IMG/VR virus record: IMGVR_UViG_3300022198_002714 | Location: 25,753 to 89,752 of that record | DNA length: 64,000 nucleotides | Source of the DNA: a virus | Strand: one strand, 5' to 3' | Shown here: positions 18,656 through 27,475 of the stretch, in pieces | How the letters are laid out: the number at the start of each line of letters is the position of its first letter | Numbering within the stretch: position 1 is the first letter of the stretch | Position numbers and translations under genes: made by a program | The notes under the pieces: generated by a model | What the model was told of the DNA's origin: nothing | What the model saw: only the letters and a program-made list of their open reading frames with translations | Databases searched by the model: none

Positions 18656-19228
18656 TCAACGGAGTGGCCTAAACTGCGGGCAAGCGAAAATGTCCATATC
18701 GGGATGAACACCACAACCGGATTGTGTAGTACCTCCACATTTGGCACAGACAACCGGCGCACCGCTTTCAGCAGCAGCACGCAATTCAGGAGCCTTCTTC
18801 ATTGAGCCACCTTCAGCATCTTCGCGGTCCGCACCGGTTCCCTCATGCGGATTCAACCGACTTCCAAGGGATTCAAGACTGACCTTGCTGCTATCCTTAG
18901 CACGCTTAGGCTTGTGGTCTTCCGTCTGAATGGGACGGTCACGGGTGGAGTAGTACGCGGTACGAGTCTGTCCGCCCGTCTCGGTCAGAAAGTGAGGGTT
19001 CACCTCGGTAATCTTCTCATTCGTTTGTTCGTCGGCCTTCTTCATAGGGCCACCGCAACCGGCCTTTAGGCATCCCATCTTTGCCATCTTACCGCCACAC
19101 TTCGGGCAAGACTTGCACTCACAGGGTTCCTTACCACAGTCACACTTAGCCTTCTCCAAGGCATCAATGCGAGCAGCCATGTTGCGGGCCTTTGTCAGTA
19201 TTTCAGATTCAACGGGTCGTGGCTTCAT
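18656..19228 (-). CDS. Cysteine-rich zinc-binding protein of the portal region
   Basis: 190 residues; ATG at 19228 overlapping the previous stop. Residues ~28-62 are dense in cysteine (CDCGKEPCECKSCPKCGGK, then CLKAGCGG) and the C-terminus has CAKCGG...CGVHPDMDIFACPQF, so at least two zinc sites are likely. The centre is basic and polar. It lies between scaffold-like and giant genes in the head cluster. I recognise no family; it may be a structural zinc-ribbon protein. Confidence 0.55.
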   Translation of the reverse strand: MKPRPVESEILTKARNMAARIDALEKAKCDCGKEPCECKSCPKCGGKMAKMGCLKAGCGGPMKKADEQTNEKITEVNPHFLTETGGQTRTAYYSTRDRPIQTEDHKPKRAKDSSKVSLESLGSRLNPHEGTGADREDAEGGSMKKAPELRAAAESGAPVVCAKCGGTTQSGCGVHPDMDIFACPQFRPLR

Positions 19229-19563
19229 TCAAGTACCCCCTTTGCTTGTTGTGCCATTTCGTGAATATCTTCCCATGACATGTTGTGAAACTCTTCGTTT
19301 GTCTGCGGAATGGACGAAACCGGACCGCCTTTGAGAATGGAATTGCCCTCAATATCCATACGGAGGGGGTCAGGCATCAAGTCGTCGGTGAACGGCGTGG
19401 ACACCGGGACAAATCCGGCCTTACGAAACAGACCGGCAGGGGATGAAATCAGGCTCTTGAGTCGCTCATTCTCAGCCTTCAGGAGTGCAAGGTCGTTGTC
19501 CATGCTCTCCATCTTGGTGACAAGGACGGTCATCAGTTGCTCAGCCGATGATGCGTCTCCCAT
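19225..19563 (-). CDS. Small coiled-coil protein with scaffold-type C-terminus
   Basis: 112 residues from the ATG at 19563 (MGDASSAEQLMTVLVTKM); a TTG at 19578 is another possible start. A leucine-rich coiled coil covers residues ~8-40. The last residues, HNMSWEDIHEMAQQAKGVLE, match the C-terminus of the protease-scaffold fusion (NMSWDEVHTLAGRAVRG). This suggests a second scaffold-like or capsid-docking protein. It overlaps the next gene by four bases (stop/start). Confidence 0.55.
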   Translation of the reverse strand: MGDASSAEQLMTVLVTKMESMDNDLALLKAENERLKSLISSPAGLFRKAGFVPVSTPFTDDLMPDPLRMDIEGNSILKGGPVSSIPQTNEEFHNMSWEDIHEMAQQAKGVLE

Positions 19564-19568
19564 TGGAT

Positions 19569-19925
19569 TCAACCCCAACGACCAAAGGTACCCTGAGCGG
19601 GCGAAAGGCGGGAACCACGGTGCCCGCTTGAAATGATACCGGGTAGGCGGGTACCCTCAAGGGTCACCGTCTCCGGCTCGACAACGAACTTGCGCACAGG
19701 TACACCGCCTGCAAACAAGTCGTTTGGTCCCTGAGCGTTTTGCAGAACGTCTTGGGACTTGGCAATCTCGGTGTTGAGGTCTTCAAGGAGGAAGTCGCTC
19801 AACTTGTTGACTTCGGACAAATGCTCCTTAGCAAGACTTCCATCACCGCTCTCAAGAGCGGTAAGGAAAGCCTTCTGAGCCTGTTCCATTTTTCGGGCCA
19901 TTGGGTGCATCTTCAAGAGGTCCAT
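19569..19925 (-). CDS. Small helical head protein
   Basis: 118 residues; ATG at 19925 after a GAGGGA site. The N-terminal two thirds (MDLLKMHPMARKMEQAQKAF, then LTALESGDGSLAKEHLSEV) form amphipathic helices; the C-terminal third is Gly/Arg-rich. It follows the portal gene in transcription order. No family was recognised; position suggests a portal accessory. Confidence 0.5.
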   Translation of the reverse strand: MDLLKMHPMARKMEQAQKAFLTALESGDGSLAKEHLSEVNKLSDFLLEDLNTEIAKSQDVLQNAQGPNDLFAGGVPVRKFVVEPETVTLEGTRLPGIISSGHRGSRLSPAQGTFGRWG

Positions 19926-19968
19926 GAGATTCCCTCGCTTTATGCAGTCGTGGGGCGGTTATCAAGGT

Positions 19969-21738
19969 TTAGGCACCGCGAGGCCTTCGGGCGTTCATCA
20001 GCGCATTGCTGACGTTTTCTTGTAGGTTAGGCTGCGGACCCCGTTGTTGAACGCTACTAAACGGTGCGCCGCTACCAACCACGGTCCTTCGCTCAGGCGC
20101 AGCAGGCCCTCGATTACGCAGACCAACACCTTGACCACCGGGTTGAGGTGGCGGCATTGGCATGCCCGGAGGCATTCCACCAACCATTTGCGGTGGCATA
20201 CCCGGAGGCATACCCGGAGGCATACCCGGAGGCATACCCGGAGGCATACCCGGAGGCATACCCGGAGGCATGCCCGGAGGTGCGCCACCCGGAGGCATAC
20301 CCGGCATGCCTTGTTGTGGCTGCGGTTGTGGCTTGCGGTACACAAAGCGAATGTCGCGGTTAGAGGGGTCCTCAAGCAGTTCCGGTTGGAAGCCCAACTG
20401 AGCCATGCGTTGAGCGACGTTGAGTTCTTGTTCGTCACGACGGAGACGGGTAATTTCGTCTTCTTCCTCGTTGGGGTACAAGGTGAGTTTCCAATCGTTG
20501 ACGTTCATCTGTTTAAGCAGACGAGGAAACAGAACATCTGTGTACACCTTTTGACCGTACTCAACTGCACGGTTGGTGACAAGAATCTGCATACCTTCAT
20601 TGTTCAGTCCACCGGACTTGCCGGTGTCCACCATGAAGATGCTTGAAACGCCATAGAATGCGGCAATTCTGTTGCGAATCTCGTCACGGACCGGAATGTA
20701 TTGCATTTCCTCCAAGGTGTCCATGAACTTGACCCAATTCACGCCACCCTTGCCGGTTTGCGATTCAATACCAACACGGGGAATGTAGTGGGGGTCACGC
20801 TCCATCTTCTCGTCAACGGACTTCCAAAATGACTTCATGGACTCAAGATTGTCCGTAGTCACCGAGATGATACCCTTGGGCATCCGTCGCTTTTGATAGG
20901 CCGTGTACATGTAATTGTCCATAGCCGTGAGCGTCATGGCTTGACGCCACATGGTGTTGACGGGACTGCGACCGTACAACTTTGACGGAGTGTACTTGCT
21001 GACGTGAATTACTTCACCTTCAACGAAGTACTGCGTCTTTCCGCTACCGGCCATGTTGACGTAGTGAACGTCTTCAAGGTCACGACCACAGTTCTCGCAC
21101 ACCTTGTCGTCAGCATGCGTCTTCACTTCGTCACGATGGATGATGCAGACTTTGAATCGGCCACCGCGCACACCACGTTTGTCGGCCACAATCCGCATGA
21201 AGATGGGGTCACCGCGAACCATCTCCTTGACACGATAAAACGCAATCTCCTTGCTTTCAGGGTCAATGAAGTATTCTTTGACCAAGATGAGGAAAGCGTC
21301 ATCCACGATATTGAGGTCATTCTCAACTTCATGAAGCAGATGGACAAAAGATTGTTCCATCGAGTTTTCCTGTTTGAGCAACCATTTTGGGTACGTCAAC
21401 TCATCAGGGTCAGGCTTGCGCACTTCGCCACCGCATTGCTTGCAGGATTCCATTTCCTGTTGGTATTCTTCATCGCACACCGTACATTTGACTGTGAACT
21501 TCTTTTCCCAATAGTAGCCGCGACGAAACATCTCCTGACGCAACTTGGAAAGAACGGTGCGCAAAATTAGCGACTCGTTGCTGACTGCATAAAGCGCAGG
21601 GATGGTGATGCCCTGAGCCATTACGGGTTCCTGAATGCCGCTTGACCACAACGGCATGGTCGGCGTAGGAGACTCACGCGACTTGAACGGGCTACGAAGG
21701 CCTGACAGGAACCGAGAAATGCGTCCTTCTTCTGCCAT
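19969..21738 (-). CDS. Portal protein with zinc-ribbon insertions and PGMP repeat tail
   Basis: 589 residues from ATG 21738 ([14 protein letters not shown]); GGAGGGGC lies six bases upstream, while an ATG three bases earlier is less well spaced. The central region ([20 protein letters not shown], then [15 protein letters not shown], and [18 protein letters not shown]) follows the portal pattern of phage genomes. Two cysteine clusters are unusual: CTVC...CKQC near residue 60 and CIIH...CENC near residue 210. The C-terminus has tandem PGMP repeats, then an Arg-rich end. The portal forms the DNA-entry ring. Confidence 0.85.
   Translation of the reverse strand: MAEEGRISRFLSGLRSPFKSRESPTPTMPLWSSGIQEPVMAQGITIPALYAVSNESLILRTVLSKLRQEMFRRGYYWEKKFTVKCTVCDEEYQQEMESCKQCGGEVRKPDPDELTYPKWLLKQENSMEQSFVHLLHEVENDLNIVDDAFLILVKEYFIDPESKEIAFYRVKEMVRGDPIFMRIVADKRGVRGGRFKVCIIHRDEVKTHADDKVCENCGRDLEDVHYVNMAGSGKTQYFVEGEVIHVSKYTPSKLYGRSPVNTMWRQAMTLTAMDNYMYTAYQKRRMPKGIISVTTDNLESMKSFWKSVDEKMERDPHYIPRVGIESQTGKGGVNWVKFMDTLEEMQYIPVRDEIRNRIAAFYGVSSIFMVDTGKSGGLNNEGMQILVTNRAVEYGQKVYTDVLFPRLLKQMNVNDWKLTLYPNEEEDEITRLRRDEQELNVAQRMAQLGFQPELLEDPSNRDIRFVYRKPQPQPQQGMPGMPPGGAPPGMPPGMPPGMPPGMPPGMPPGMPPGMPPQMVGGMPPGMPMPPPQPGGQGVGLRNRGPAAPERRTVVGSGAPFSSVQQRGPQPNLQENVSNALMNARRPRGA
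20197..20286. repeat. 12-bp tandem repeat encoding PGMP
   Basis: About seven tandem copies of GGCATACCCGGA (plus strand) with few changes. On the minus strand they encode repeated Met-Pro-Pro-Gly units in the portal C-terminal region. Such arrays expand and contract by slippage, so length is likely to vary between strains. Confidence 0.9.
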
Positions 21739-23045
21739 CATAGCCCCTCCGCGTATGCACCTATGGTATCGGCATCAATTCCCCACTTATCAAGAAGCCC
21801 GTTGGCTTTCACCGTATGGTCCTTCCAATTTGAAAAGGTGACAAGTCGGTACAATTCCTGCTTTCGCATAAAATCATCTTCATCCACATACGATAGCATG
21901 GCTCTTGCTTGTGTGGTCTTGAGCATCATGTGAGGAAGTGTAGCCTTAAGGACACGGCGAATGTCGTCCTTGCGTGAAAAAATAAGTCGGTGTACACTCT
22001 TCTTGGTGTTGTGAGACACCTTTTGGTCCGTGACAAGACGACCACATCCGGTAGCCTTGTGCAAGTCTTCGCACAGTTGTTTTCCTGAATCGCCACTTGC
22101 TACAAAGGTCACACGGGGGTCACCGCGTTCGCTGATAAAAATACTGCCGTCAGAATCGAGTGAACCCGCCATGTACGCCCAAATGTCCTTGATGATGAAT
22201 CCATCACGACCTAAAAGAACGTAGTCACCACGTGATGTACTTTTGAAGATGTTTAATTCTTCACCGTACATTTTGAGCAGCGCACCCATTCGTTGCGCCG
22301 TCATGTTGCGGTCCAACGTGTCTGCACCACGGCGAAGCAACTCTCGGCTGCTTAAGTGTCCATGAGCCTGCAACTCTTCTGCTGCAAAGTACAGGGCATC
22401 TTGTTCTGCTTTGTTCAGCGTGTCCACTTGATGCAGTACATTTTGCCACATTTTGCGAGCATCTTTCTGCAATTGCATAGCGTCAACCCACGATTGTTGG
22501 TCGTTTTCATCCCAATCCACTTTGTCGTTGAGCATTTGCAACACGGTGTTGGCCTTGAGGAATTGATGACAAGCCTTTTGCAACGACACGCTACGGTTTT
22601 CACCAAACTTTCGCAACGCCTTGAGGCTGCGGTCGGATAGCCCCATCTGTTTAATCACACTCTCCATGCCTTCAGCCCACGACAGATTGTTGATGGTCGC
22701 TTCAACCTCCATGGCCTTCAGTTGTCGAACAAGTCCAATCGTTTCGTCGTATTCGTCACGGTTGTCTTTGTCGTGCCGCCGCATCTTGCGACACTCACGA
22801 ATAATGGTGTCAGCATCCTTGCCCCAATACGTTTCAAGCCATCCGTCACCGTTCTTTGGAAACTCGCGCTTTCGCAGGTCTTCTTTGATAAATACAGTTG
22901 AGGTGGTTTGCAGCGGCAAATCGTTCTCATTGAACATAGGATGCTGAGAAAGCGCGTTGAGTACCATTTTTGTCAAGGGGTCTTCAACGACCATGGGCAC
23001 GTCGTACACGTCACCCACCAATGCACTCCCCCACATAATGACCAC
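21738..23045 (-). CDS. LAGLIDADG-like homing endonuclease domain fused to unknown N-terminal region
   Basis: 435 residues, GTG at 23045 or ATG at 23036. Residues ~280-400 (DIWAYMAGSLDSDGSIFISE, then FVASGD, LHKATGCGRLV and KSVHRLIFSRKDDIRRVL) match a single LAGLIDADG-type domain. The diagnostic helix is AYMAGSLDSDG with its acidic residue, and the region around HMMLKTTQARAML is also typical. The first ~270 residues are helical and unrecognised. It lies between terminase and portal with no sign of an intron or intein, so it is either a free-standing homing endonuclease or a domain reused for packaging. Confidence 0.65.
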   Translation of the reverse strand: MVIMWGSALVGDVYDVPMVVEDPLTKMVLNALSQHPMFNENDLPLQTTSTVFIKEDLRKREFPKNGDGWLETYWGKDADTIIRECRKMRRHDKDNRDEYDETIGLVRQLKAMEVEATINNLSWAEGMESVIKQMGLSDRSLKALRKFGENRSVSLQKACHQFLKANTVLQMLNDKVDWDENDQQSWVDAMQLQKDARKMWQNVLHQVDTLNKAEQDALYFAAEELQAHGHLSSRELLRRGADTLDRNMTAQRMGALLKMYGEELNIFKSTSRGDYVLLGRDGFIIKDIWAYMAGSLDSDGSIFISERGDPRVTFVASGDSGKQLCEDLHKATGCGRLVTDQKVSHNTKKSVHRLIFSRKDDIRRVLKATLPHMMLKTTQARAMLSYVDEDDFMRKQELYRLVTFSNWKDHTVKANGLLDKWGIDADTIGAYAEGL

Positions 23046-23089
23046 TCACTTGACCATTGGTTAAAAACCCCACTCAGGAAACGGGTAAA

Positions 23090-24577
23090 TCAGGGGGTAA
23101 GCCATCCATCAAAGCCTCCTTTTTCTTCCTGATTACCACCACTAAGCCAATCGGCAAATCCGGGCATGTAGTCGTCAAGCATAACAAGCGAGCCACGGAA
23201 CTCCTTGGTACCCCAATTCGCCAAAGCAAGGGCCATTGCCAAGTCGTCGTGCGTACCCACGCTTTCCAACTTCCCGTTTTTCTGCATGCCGAAACGGTTG
23301 AGTTCTTGCTCCAACTTGTGCGTGAACTCACGGCTCCGCTCATCCCCATAGGGTGTGCGAATCTGACCTTGCTCAAACGCCATGAGCAAGGACATGAACA
23401 TGGATTCCTTACGCTGACGGGTGGTCATGAACGTCTTGATGGGAATGTCGTTGCGCATGTCTTGCAGTTCAGCAGCAAACATGCGTTGGAAGTTGTTTCC
23501 TTCAAGTTCAATCAAATCAGGTTGGAAGCGGTTGTTCATCATCAGGATTTGCCGTTTCTGCGCAGCACCGCTCATTCCACGTTCGTGATGCGCACCAATG
23601 ATTTGTTTGGTACCGTCATCGGGTAACGTACGTAACACAAGCATAGCGGTAAAGTCAGCGTTCTTGTCCGAGGCAATAGCCGTGTCCCATCCGATGAAAT
23701 GCTGACCAAAGATGCCTGTTGATTCACCTTCTTCGTCGTATTCCATTTCAGCGCGGTCAAGCAACACAAGTTCCTTGTCCCTTGCTTTTTCAAGAATGTC
23801 GTTGGGAAACATACTCGCAACGTCGTGAATCGGCTCGCACAGGTATTCACGGGAGAATTGAATAGCAGGCATGGAAAGTCGCCGTTGGTCAAGCGATTCC
23901 AAATCCCATCGCTCAGGCCACAGGGCTTTTCCTTCGTTGTTGATGGCAGGGTAGGTTTCAACGGTGAATGCCTCACGTTGCTCAAGTTCTGCGTACAGGT
24001 CGTTGTACGAAAAAGGTGTACCAACAATCATCATGCGACCGGAGTGGTGCAGCACAGGAAGCAGCACACCATAGAACCAATCAGCAGCACGTTGCAATTC
24101 AGTACCGGTCGTACCCCACAGAATGTCGTCGCACACAACCACGTTCGGGTGGAAACCACGGGTACCACCACCCACGGACTTTGCCATCATACGGCTTCCG
24201 TTTGCAAAGTCAAAGTAGGTTTTTCGCCACGGTCGCCCTTCGGGAATAAGGTGTTTCAGACACGGGGTGGTTTCGATGTTGTTGCGAATGAACCGCATGT
24301 GTTCAAGCGTCTGCTCAAGTGAGTGGCTGAAAATCATGATGTGAGTGTTGGGTTGAAACGCCGCAATCCACAGGGCATAGGACATGAAAAACACGGACTT
24401 GCCGTGGTCACGGCTTGCTTTGACACAGTAGTAGCGGTTGTCACTCAACCCTTTGTCCCAACATTCGTGATGGAACGAATAGTCATAGCCAAGAATCTCG
24501 GTGAAGAAGTACCTGAAGGACTTGGCCGACATTTCACGGTCCATCTCAAGGATGAACTGATTCATGTCTTCCTTCAT
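23090..24577 (-). CDS. terL: Terminase large subunit
   Basis: 495 residues. The ATPase domain shows a Walker A-like KASRDHGKS (~residue 54), Walker B VVVCDD, and coupling motif VGTPF. The C-terminal nuclease domain has GWDTAIASDKNADFTAM, LEGNNFQRMFAAEL and the late acidic HDDLAMALA. This enzyme pumps DNA into the prohead and cuts it at headful. The ATG at 24577 overlaps the stop of the preceding gene; an in-frame ATG four codons later is also possible. The order terminase, LAGLIDADG protein, portal is clear. Confidence 0.95.
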   Translation of the reverse strand: MKEDMNQFILEMDREMSAKSFRYFFTEILGYDYSFHHECWDKGLSDNRYYCVKASRDHGKSVFFMSYALWIAAFQPNTHIMIFSHSLEQTLEHMRFIRNNIETTPCLKHLIPEGRPWRKTYFDFANGSRMMAKSVGGGTRGFHPNVVVCDDILWGTTGTELQRAADWFYGVLLPVLHHSGRMMIVGTPFSYNDLYAELEQREAFTVETYPAINNEGKALWPERWDLESLDQRRLSMPAIQFSREYLCEPIHDVASMFPNDILEKARDKELVLLDRAEMEYDEEGESTGIFGQHFIGWDTAIASDKNADFTAMLVLRTLPDDGTKQIIGAHHERGMSGAAQKRQILMMNNRFQPDLIELEGNNFQRMFAAELQDMRNDIPIKTFMTTRQRKESMFMSLLMAFEQGQIRTPYGDERSREFTHKLEQELNRFGMQKNGKLESVGTHDDLAMALALANWGTKEFRGSLVMLDDYMPGFADWLSGGNQEEKGGFDGWLTP

Positions 24578-25326
24578 CGGCTCAACCTCTTGAGCAAGTA
24601 GTCCATCGCATGTTCAAACGGCTCAGCAGAACGATTGAATCGTTGGTCGTACAGGTTGGTTTGTCCTTGGAGTAATCGCGCTGCTTCAGCGGGGTCAACA
24701 GGTGTTCCCTGCTGCTGAGCAGGCTGAGCAGGCTGAGCAGCAGCAGGCTGAGCAGGAGGTTGTCCCGGCATCGTCGGCAAAACCCCCGCTGCATGTGCAG
24801 GGTCAACAGGTGAAGCGGTAGGTGCAGCGGTAGGTGTAGCGGTAGGTGTAGCGGTTTGAGATGGACCCATACCCGGTAGCATCATTTGGTCCGGTCGGAG
24901 TGGGGAACCATCAGGAGCAGTCGCACCCGGTGCAACAGGCTCCATGTGTGGGGGTTGCTGCTGAGTAGGTGAAGATTGAGTTTGAGGTTGAGTTTGAGGT
25001 TGAGTTTCCTTTTGCCTTTCAATGAACTGCCACGGTTGGTTTGCAAGGTACTGTGCGTACGCACCCATAGGAGCAGCGAGGTTGCCCCCTTGCATTTGGT
25101 CTGCAATTTGTTGCGTGGTAGCCGCAGCAGAAAGACCGCGACCTGCCAAATCAGCAATAGCACCAAGTCTTTGCCATCCTTGCCCTTTCTGACCTGTTTT
25201 TCGTCCAAAGGCCACGCCCGCAAGTTCACGAATTGATGGGCCTTTACCACCAACCACCAACTGCAAACCGCCACTTGGTATCTGCTGCAACGCAGTTTCA
25301 GATTTACGAACGAGTACGGGCTTCAT
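24574..25326 (-). CDS. Pro/Gln/Ala-rich protein ending in the docking motif
   Basis: 250 residues; ATG at 25326 with GAGGTGAAATC upstream. Residues 1-95 are basic and may fold; the middle (~95-210) is low-complexity, with TQPQ, PTAT and AAQPAQ repeats. The last residues, SAEPFEHAMDYLLKRLSR, match the recurrent P-[F/M]-x-x-A-x-x-x-LLK motif exactly at the C-terminus, which would suit a tail-end capsid-docking tag on a flexible linker. No enzymatic domain was seen. Confidence 0.55.
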   Translation of the reverse strand: MKPVLVRKSETALQQIPSGGLQLVVGGKGPSIRELAGVAFGRKTGQKGQGWQRLGAIADLAGRGLSAAATTQQIADQMQGGNLAAPMGAYAQYLANQPWQFIERQKETQPQTQPQTQSSPTQQQPPHMEPVAPGATAPDGSPLRPDQMMLPGMGPSQTATPTATPTAAPTASPVDPAHAAGVLPTMPGQPPAQPAAAQPAQPAQQQGTPVDPAEAARLLQGQTNLYDQRFNRSAEPFEHAMDYLLKRLSR

Positions 25327-25330
25327 GATT

Positions 25331-27475
25331 TCACCTCATACTTATTTTAATGACCTTGACGACCTCGGGTTGGACGTTGTACGACTTCGCAATTTTGTGC
25401 CAATCACCCATCGTGTGATGAATGTTGGTTACTTCCTCGGAGGTAAGCCCAACGTATGAAGCCAACTGACGGGAGGACGTGCGGGAAGAACTGAGGTGTT
25501 TCACCACGTTGTTGTCCAATTCAGCCTCGCGGTACTGCATTCGCTCAAGTGCTTTCATCACTTGGTCCATCACAGGCAGATGTATGTCTTCGCTGCGCAT
25601 GAACTGCGACAACAAAGTTTGGCGTGGGTCAGACAGGCCTGCTTGGGCGCGTGCTTCAACGGGAGACAACTCAGGCGAAGCAGCAGGCCGCTGCCGACCA
25701 CGACCTGCGAGGTCGAGCATTTCCCTGAACTGTGCAGGGGTATAGCGGCCAATGTCCGGTCGAATGGCTTGGAAATCAGCCGACAAGGGTTGAGGTGTCC
25801 CTGCGTCTGCGAGCGGCGGAGGTGATGAGCCGCTTGTTGGGAGAGGCACCGTAGCCGACGGATGAGCGGACGCCGGTACGGGTGCAGACGCAGGGACTTC
25901 TTGTGGTAGGTCACCGGGGTTGTAGTCAGCAAAGTCTTCAACCCACGCATAATCGTAATTTTCCATATGTGGCTCAAGCCTAAGTTGTGGCTCAAGCATA
26001 TCACCGTGATAATTCTGAATGTGCATAGGTCGGCCAAGCGGCTTGTTTGGTACCTCACCTACGTCTTTTCGCTCATGACCGCGAGCCACCATTTGATGTT
26101 CAGCAAGCCCTTCAATTAAACGACGATTGAGATTAACTTGCTCTTGTTCATCAGGAGCAATACTTTCTAATTGAACGTCACGCAATTTGGAACTGCCGTC
26201 TTCGTTAGCGCCAAACATGTTTGCAAGAGCCATGACACGTCCTGCCTTAGCATGCATACCTGTCCCTTTACCGCTCCCTCCCGCCGTGTAGTACTCGCTA
26301 TGCTCGTCATGAGAAAGGCCTGAATAATCTTCAAGCCTTCCCATTACGTTGTTGAACAATTTCATGAAATTGCCTCCTTGTTGGTTTGCTCGACCAAACA
26401 AAAACATCATTGCAGGCACCGATGAAATCTCCTTAATGACCGCTTGCTGATATTCAGGAGTGAGCAGGGCTTCTTGCAACGGTCGTTGGATTCTTTGTCC
26501 TTCAAACGTAAAGGTCACAGGAAAATTAGGTATGGCGTCAACATTGCCTCCACTTAGGGCTTGTCGAATATGGTCTGCCGTCCTTCTTTGCAAATCAATG
26601 GCTTCCCTGTTTTGGGGCATTGGTTTGAAAAACACATCAGGAAGATGATGCAGCACTTGCCACGTAAATGCTTCTTGTTGTTCTGCGGGTCTGAACTCAT
26701 CAGGAAACGGAACTTTTGACCCATCAATATACGCGGAGCCGGGGTCACGTTGTTCGGAGCGAATGTACTTCGGGGGTGTGGTGTAGTTCGCATATACAAA
26801 CGGTTTGTCATGCAACAAAAATCTGACATTATGCGCAAGCATGTCAATTACTTCAGGTGAAAAATGCTGCTCAAGCAGTTGTCGCAATTCGACGTTGAAG
26901 GGTAAGTAGTACGATTCAATGAACTTCCCATTTGGGTTTTCAGCGGCGTTGTTGTTTGTCAGCAACGTAATCTTGGTGCCGTCTTGCGAACGAGTTGGTC
27001 GAGTTGTCTTGTCAGGATGCATTTCCACCTGTTTTGGTAGGGGTGCAGAACGCAACTTTCGCCATTGAAGGCTCTCAAACGGTGCCAAATGGTGTTTTTC
27101 GTTTGGGTGCTTTTGGTTGAACAAGTCAATTGCTTGATTGAAAAGATTGACAACATCAGGAGATGAAATAGAAGGAACATGCCCTTGCAATGCACGAAGC
27201 AAGCGGTATGCAGCCGCATCAATACCGTGTTGGAAAAATCGAGGGCCGTTTGGGTGGTCCCTTTCACGGGTGTGGTAGTAGTAAATGCCGCCATCGTCTT
27301 TGGCCCATTCTCCATCATACACGTTGCCTGCACCATCGTGGGCAAAGGCAGGTAAGTCCAAGTTTCCCATTGGCTTGAAGGCCGCAGGTGGAGGGTTTCG
27401 CATGACGAACCTACCGTTAGGTCCTGAGTGAATCAGACCCCACGCCTTCTGAATGATGAACGAATTGTACATCAT
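25331..27475 (-). CDS. Large unrecognised late protein (714 residues)
   Basis: Starts MMYNSFIIQKAWGLIHSGPNG, in which IQKAWGLIHSG is a weak relative of the docking motif. The central region is rich in aromatic and charged residues (YYHTRERDHPNGPRFFQHGI). A Pro/Ala-rich linker follows near residue 540, and the C-terminus holds an RQLASYVGLTSEEVTNIHHT helix pair that could be a small HTH. It overlaps the next gene by four bases. It probably belongs to the group of virion-internal proteins in this block; no family was recognised. Confidence 0.5.
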   Translation of the reverse strand: MMYNSFIIQKAWGLIHSGPNGRFVMRNPPPAAFKPMGNLDLPAFAHDGAGNVYDGEWAKDDGGIYYYHTRERDHPNGPRFFQHGIDAAAYRLLRALQGHVPSISSPDVVNLFNQAIDLFNQKHPNEKHHLAPFESLQWRKLRSAPLPKQVEMHPDKTTRPTRSQDGTKITLLTNNNAAENPNGKFIESYYLPFNVELRQLLEQHFSPEVIDMLAHNVRFLLHDKPFVYANYTTPPKYIRSEQRDPGSAYIDGSKVPFPDEFRPAEQQEAFTWQVLHHLPDVFFKPMPQNREAIDLQRRTADHIRQALSGGNVDAIPNFPVTFTFEGQRIQRPLQEALLTPEYQQAVIKEISSVPAMMFLFGRANQQGGNFMKLFNNVMGRLEDYSGLSHDEHSEYYTAGGSGKGTGMHAKAGRVMALANMFGANEDGSSKLRDVQLESIAPDEQEQVNLNRRLIEGLAEHQMVARGHERKDVGEVPNKPLGRPMHIQNYHGDMLEPQLRLEPHMENYDYAWVEDFADYNPGDLPQEVPASAPVPASAHPSATVPLPTSGSSPPPLADAGTPQPLSADFQAIRPDIGRYTPAQFREMLDLAGRGRQRPAASPELSPVEARAQAGLSDPRQTLLSQFMRSEDIHLPVMDQVMKALERMQYREAELDNNVVKHLSSSRTSSRQLASYVGLTSEEVTNIHHTMGDWHKIAKSYNVQPEVVKVIKISMR

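Noticed and set aside
20197-20286. Tandem repeat as a CRISPR array
   Set aside because: Units are 12 bp with no spacers and code in frame for PGMP in the portal protein.
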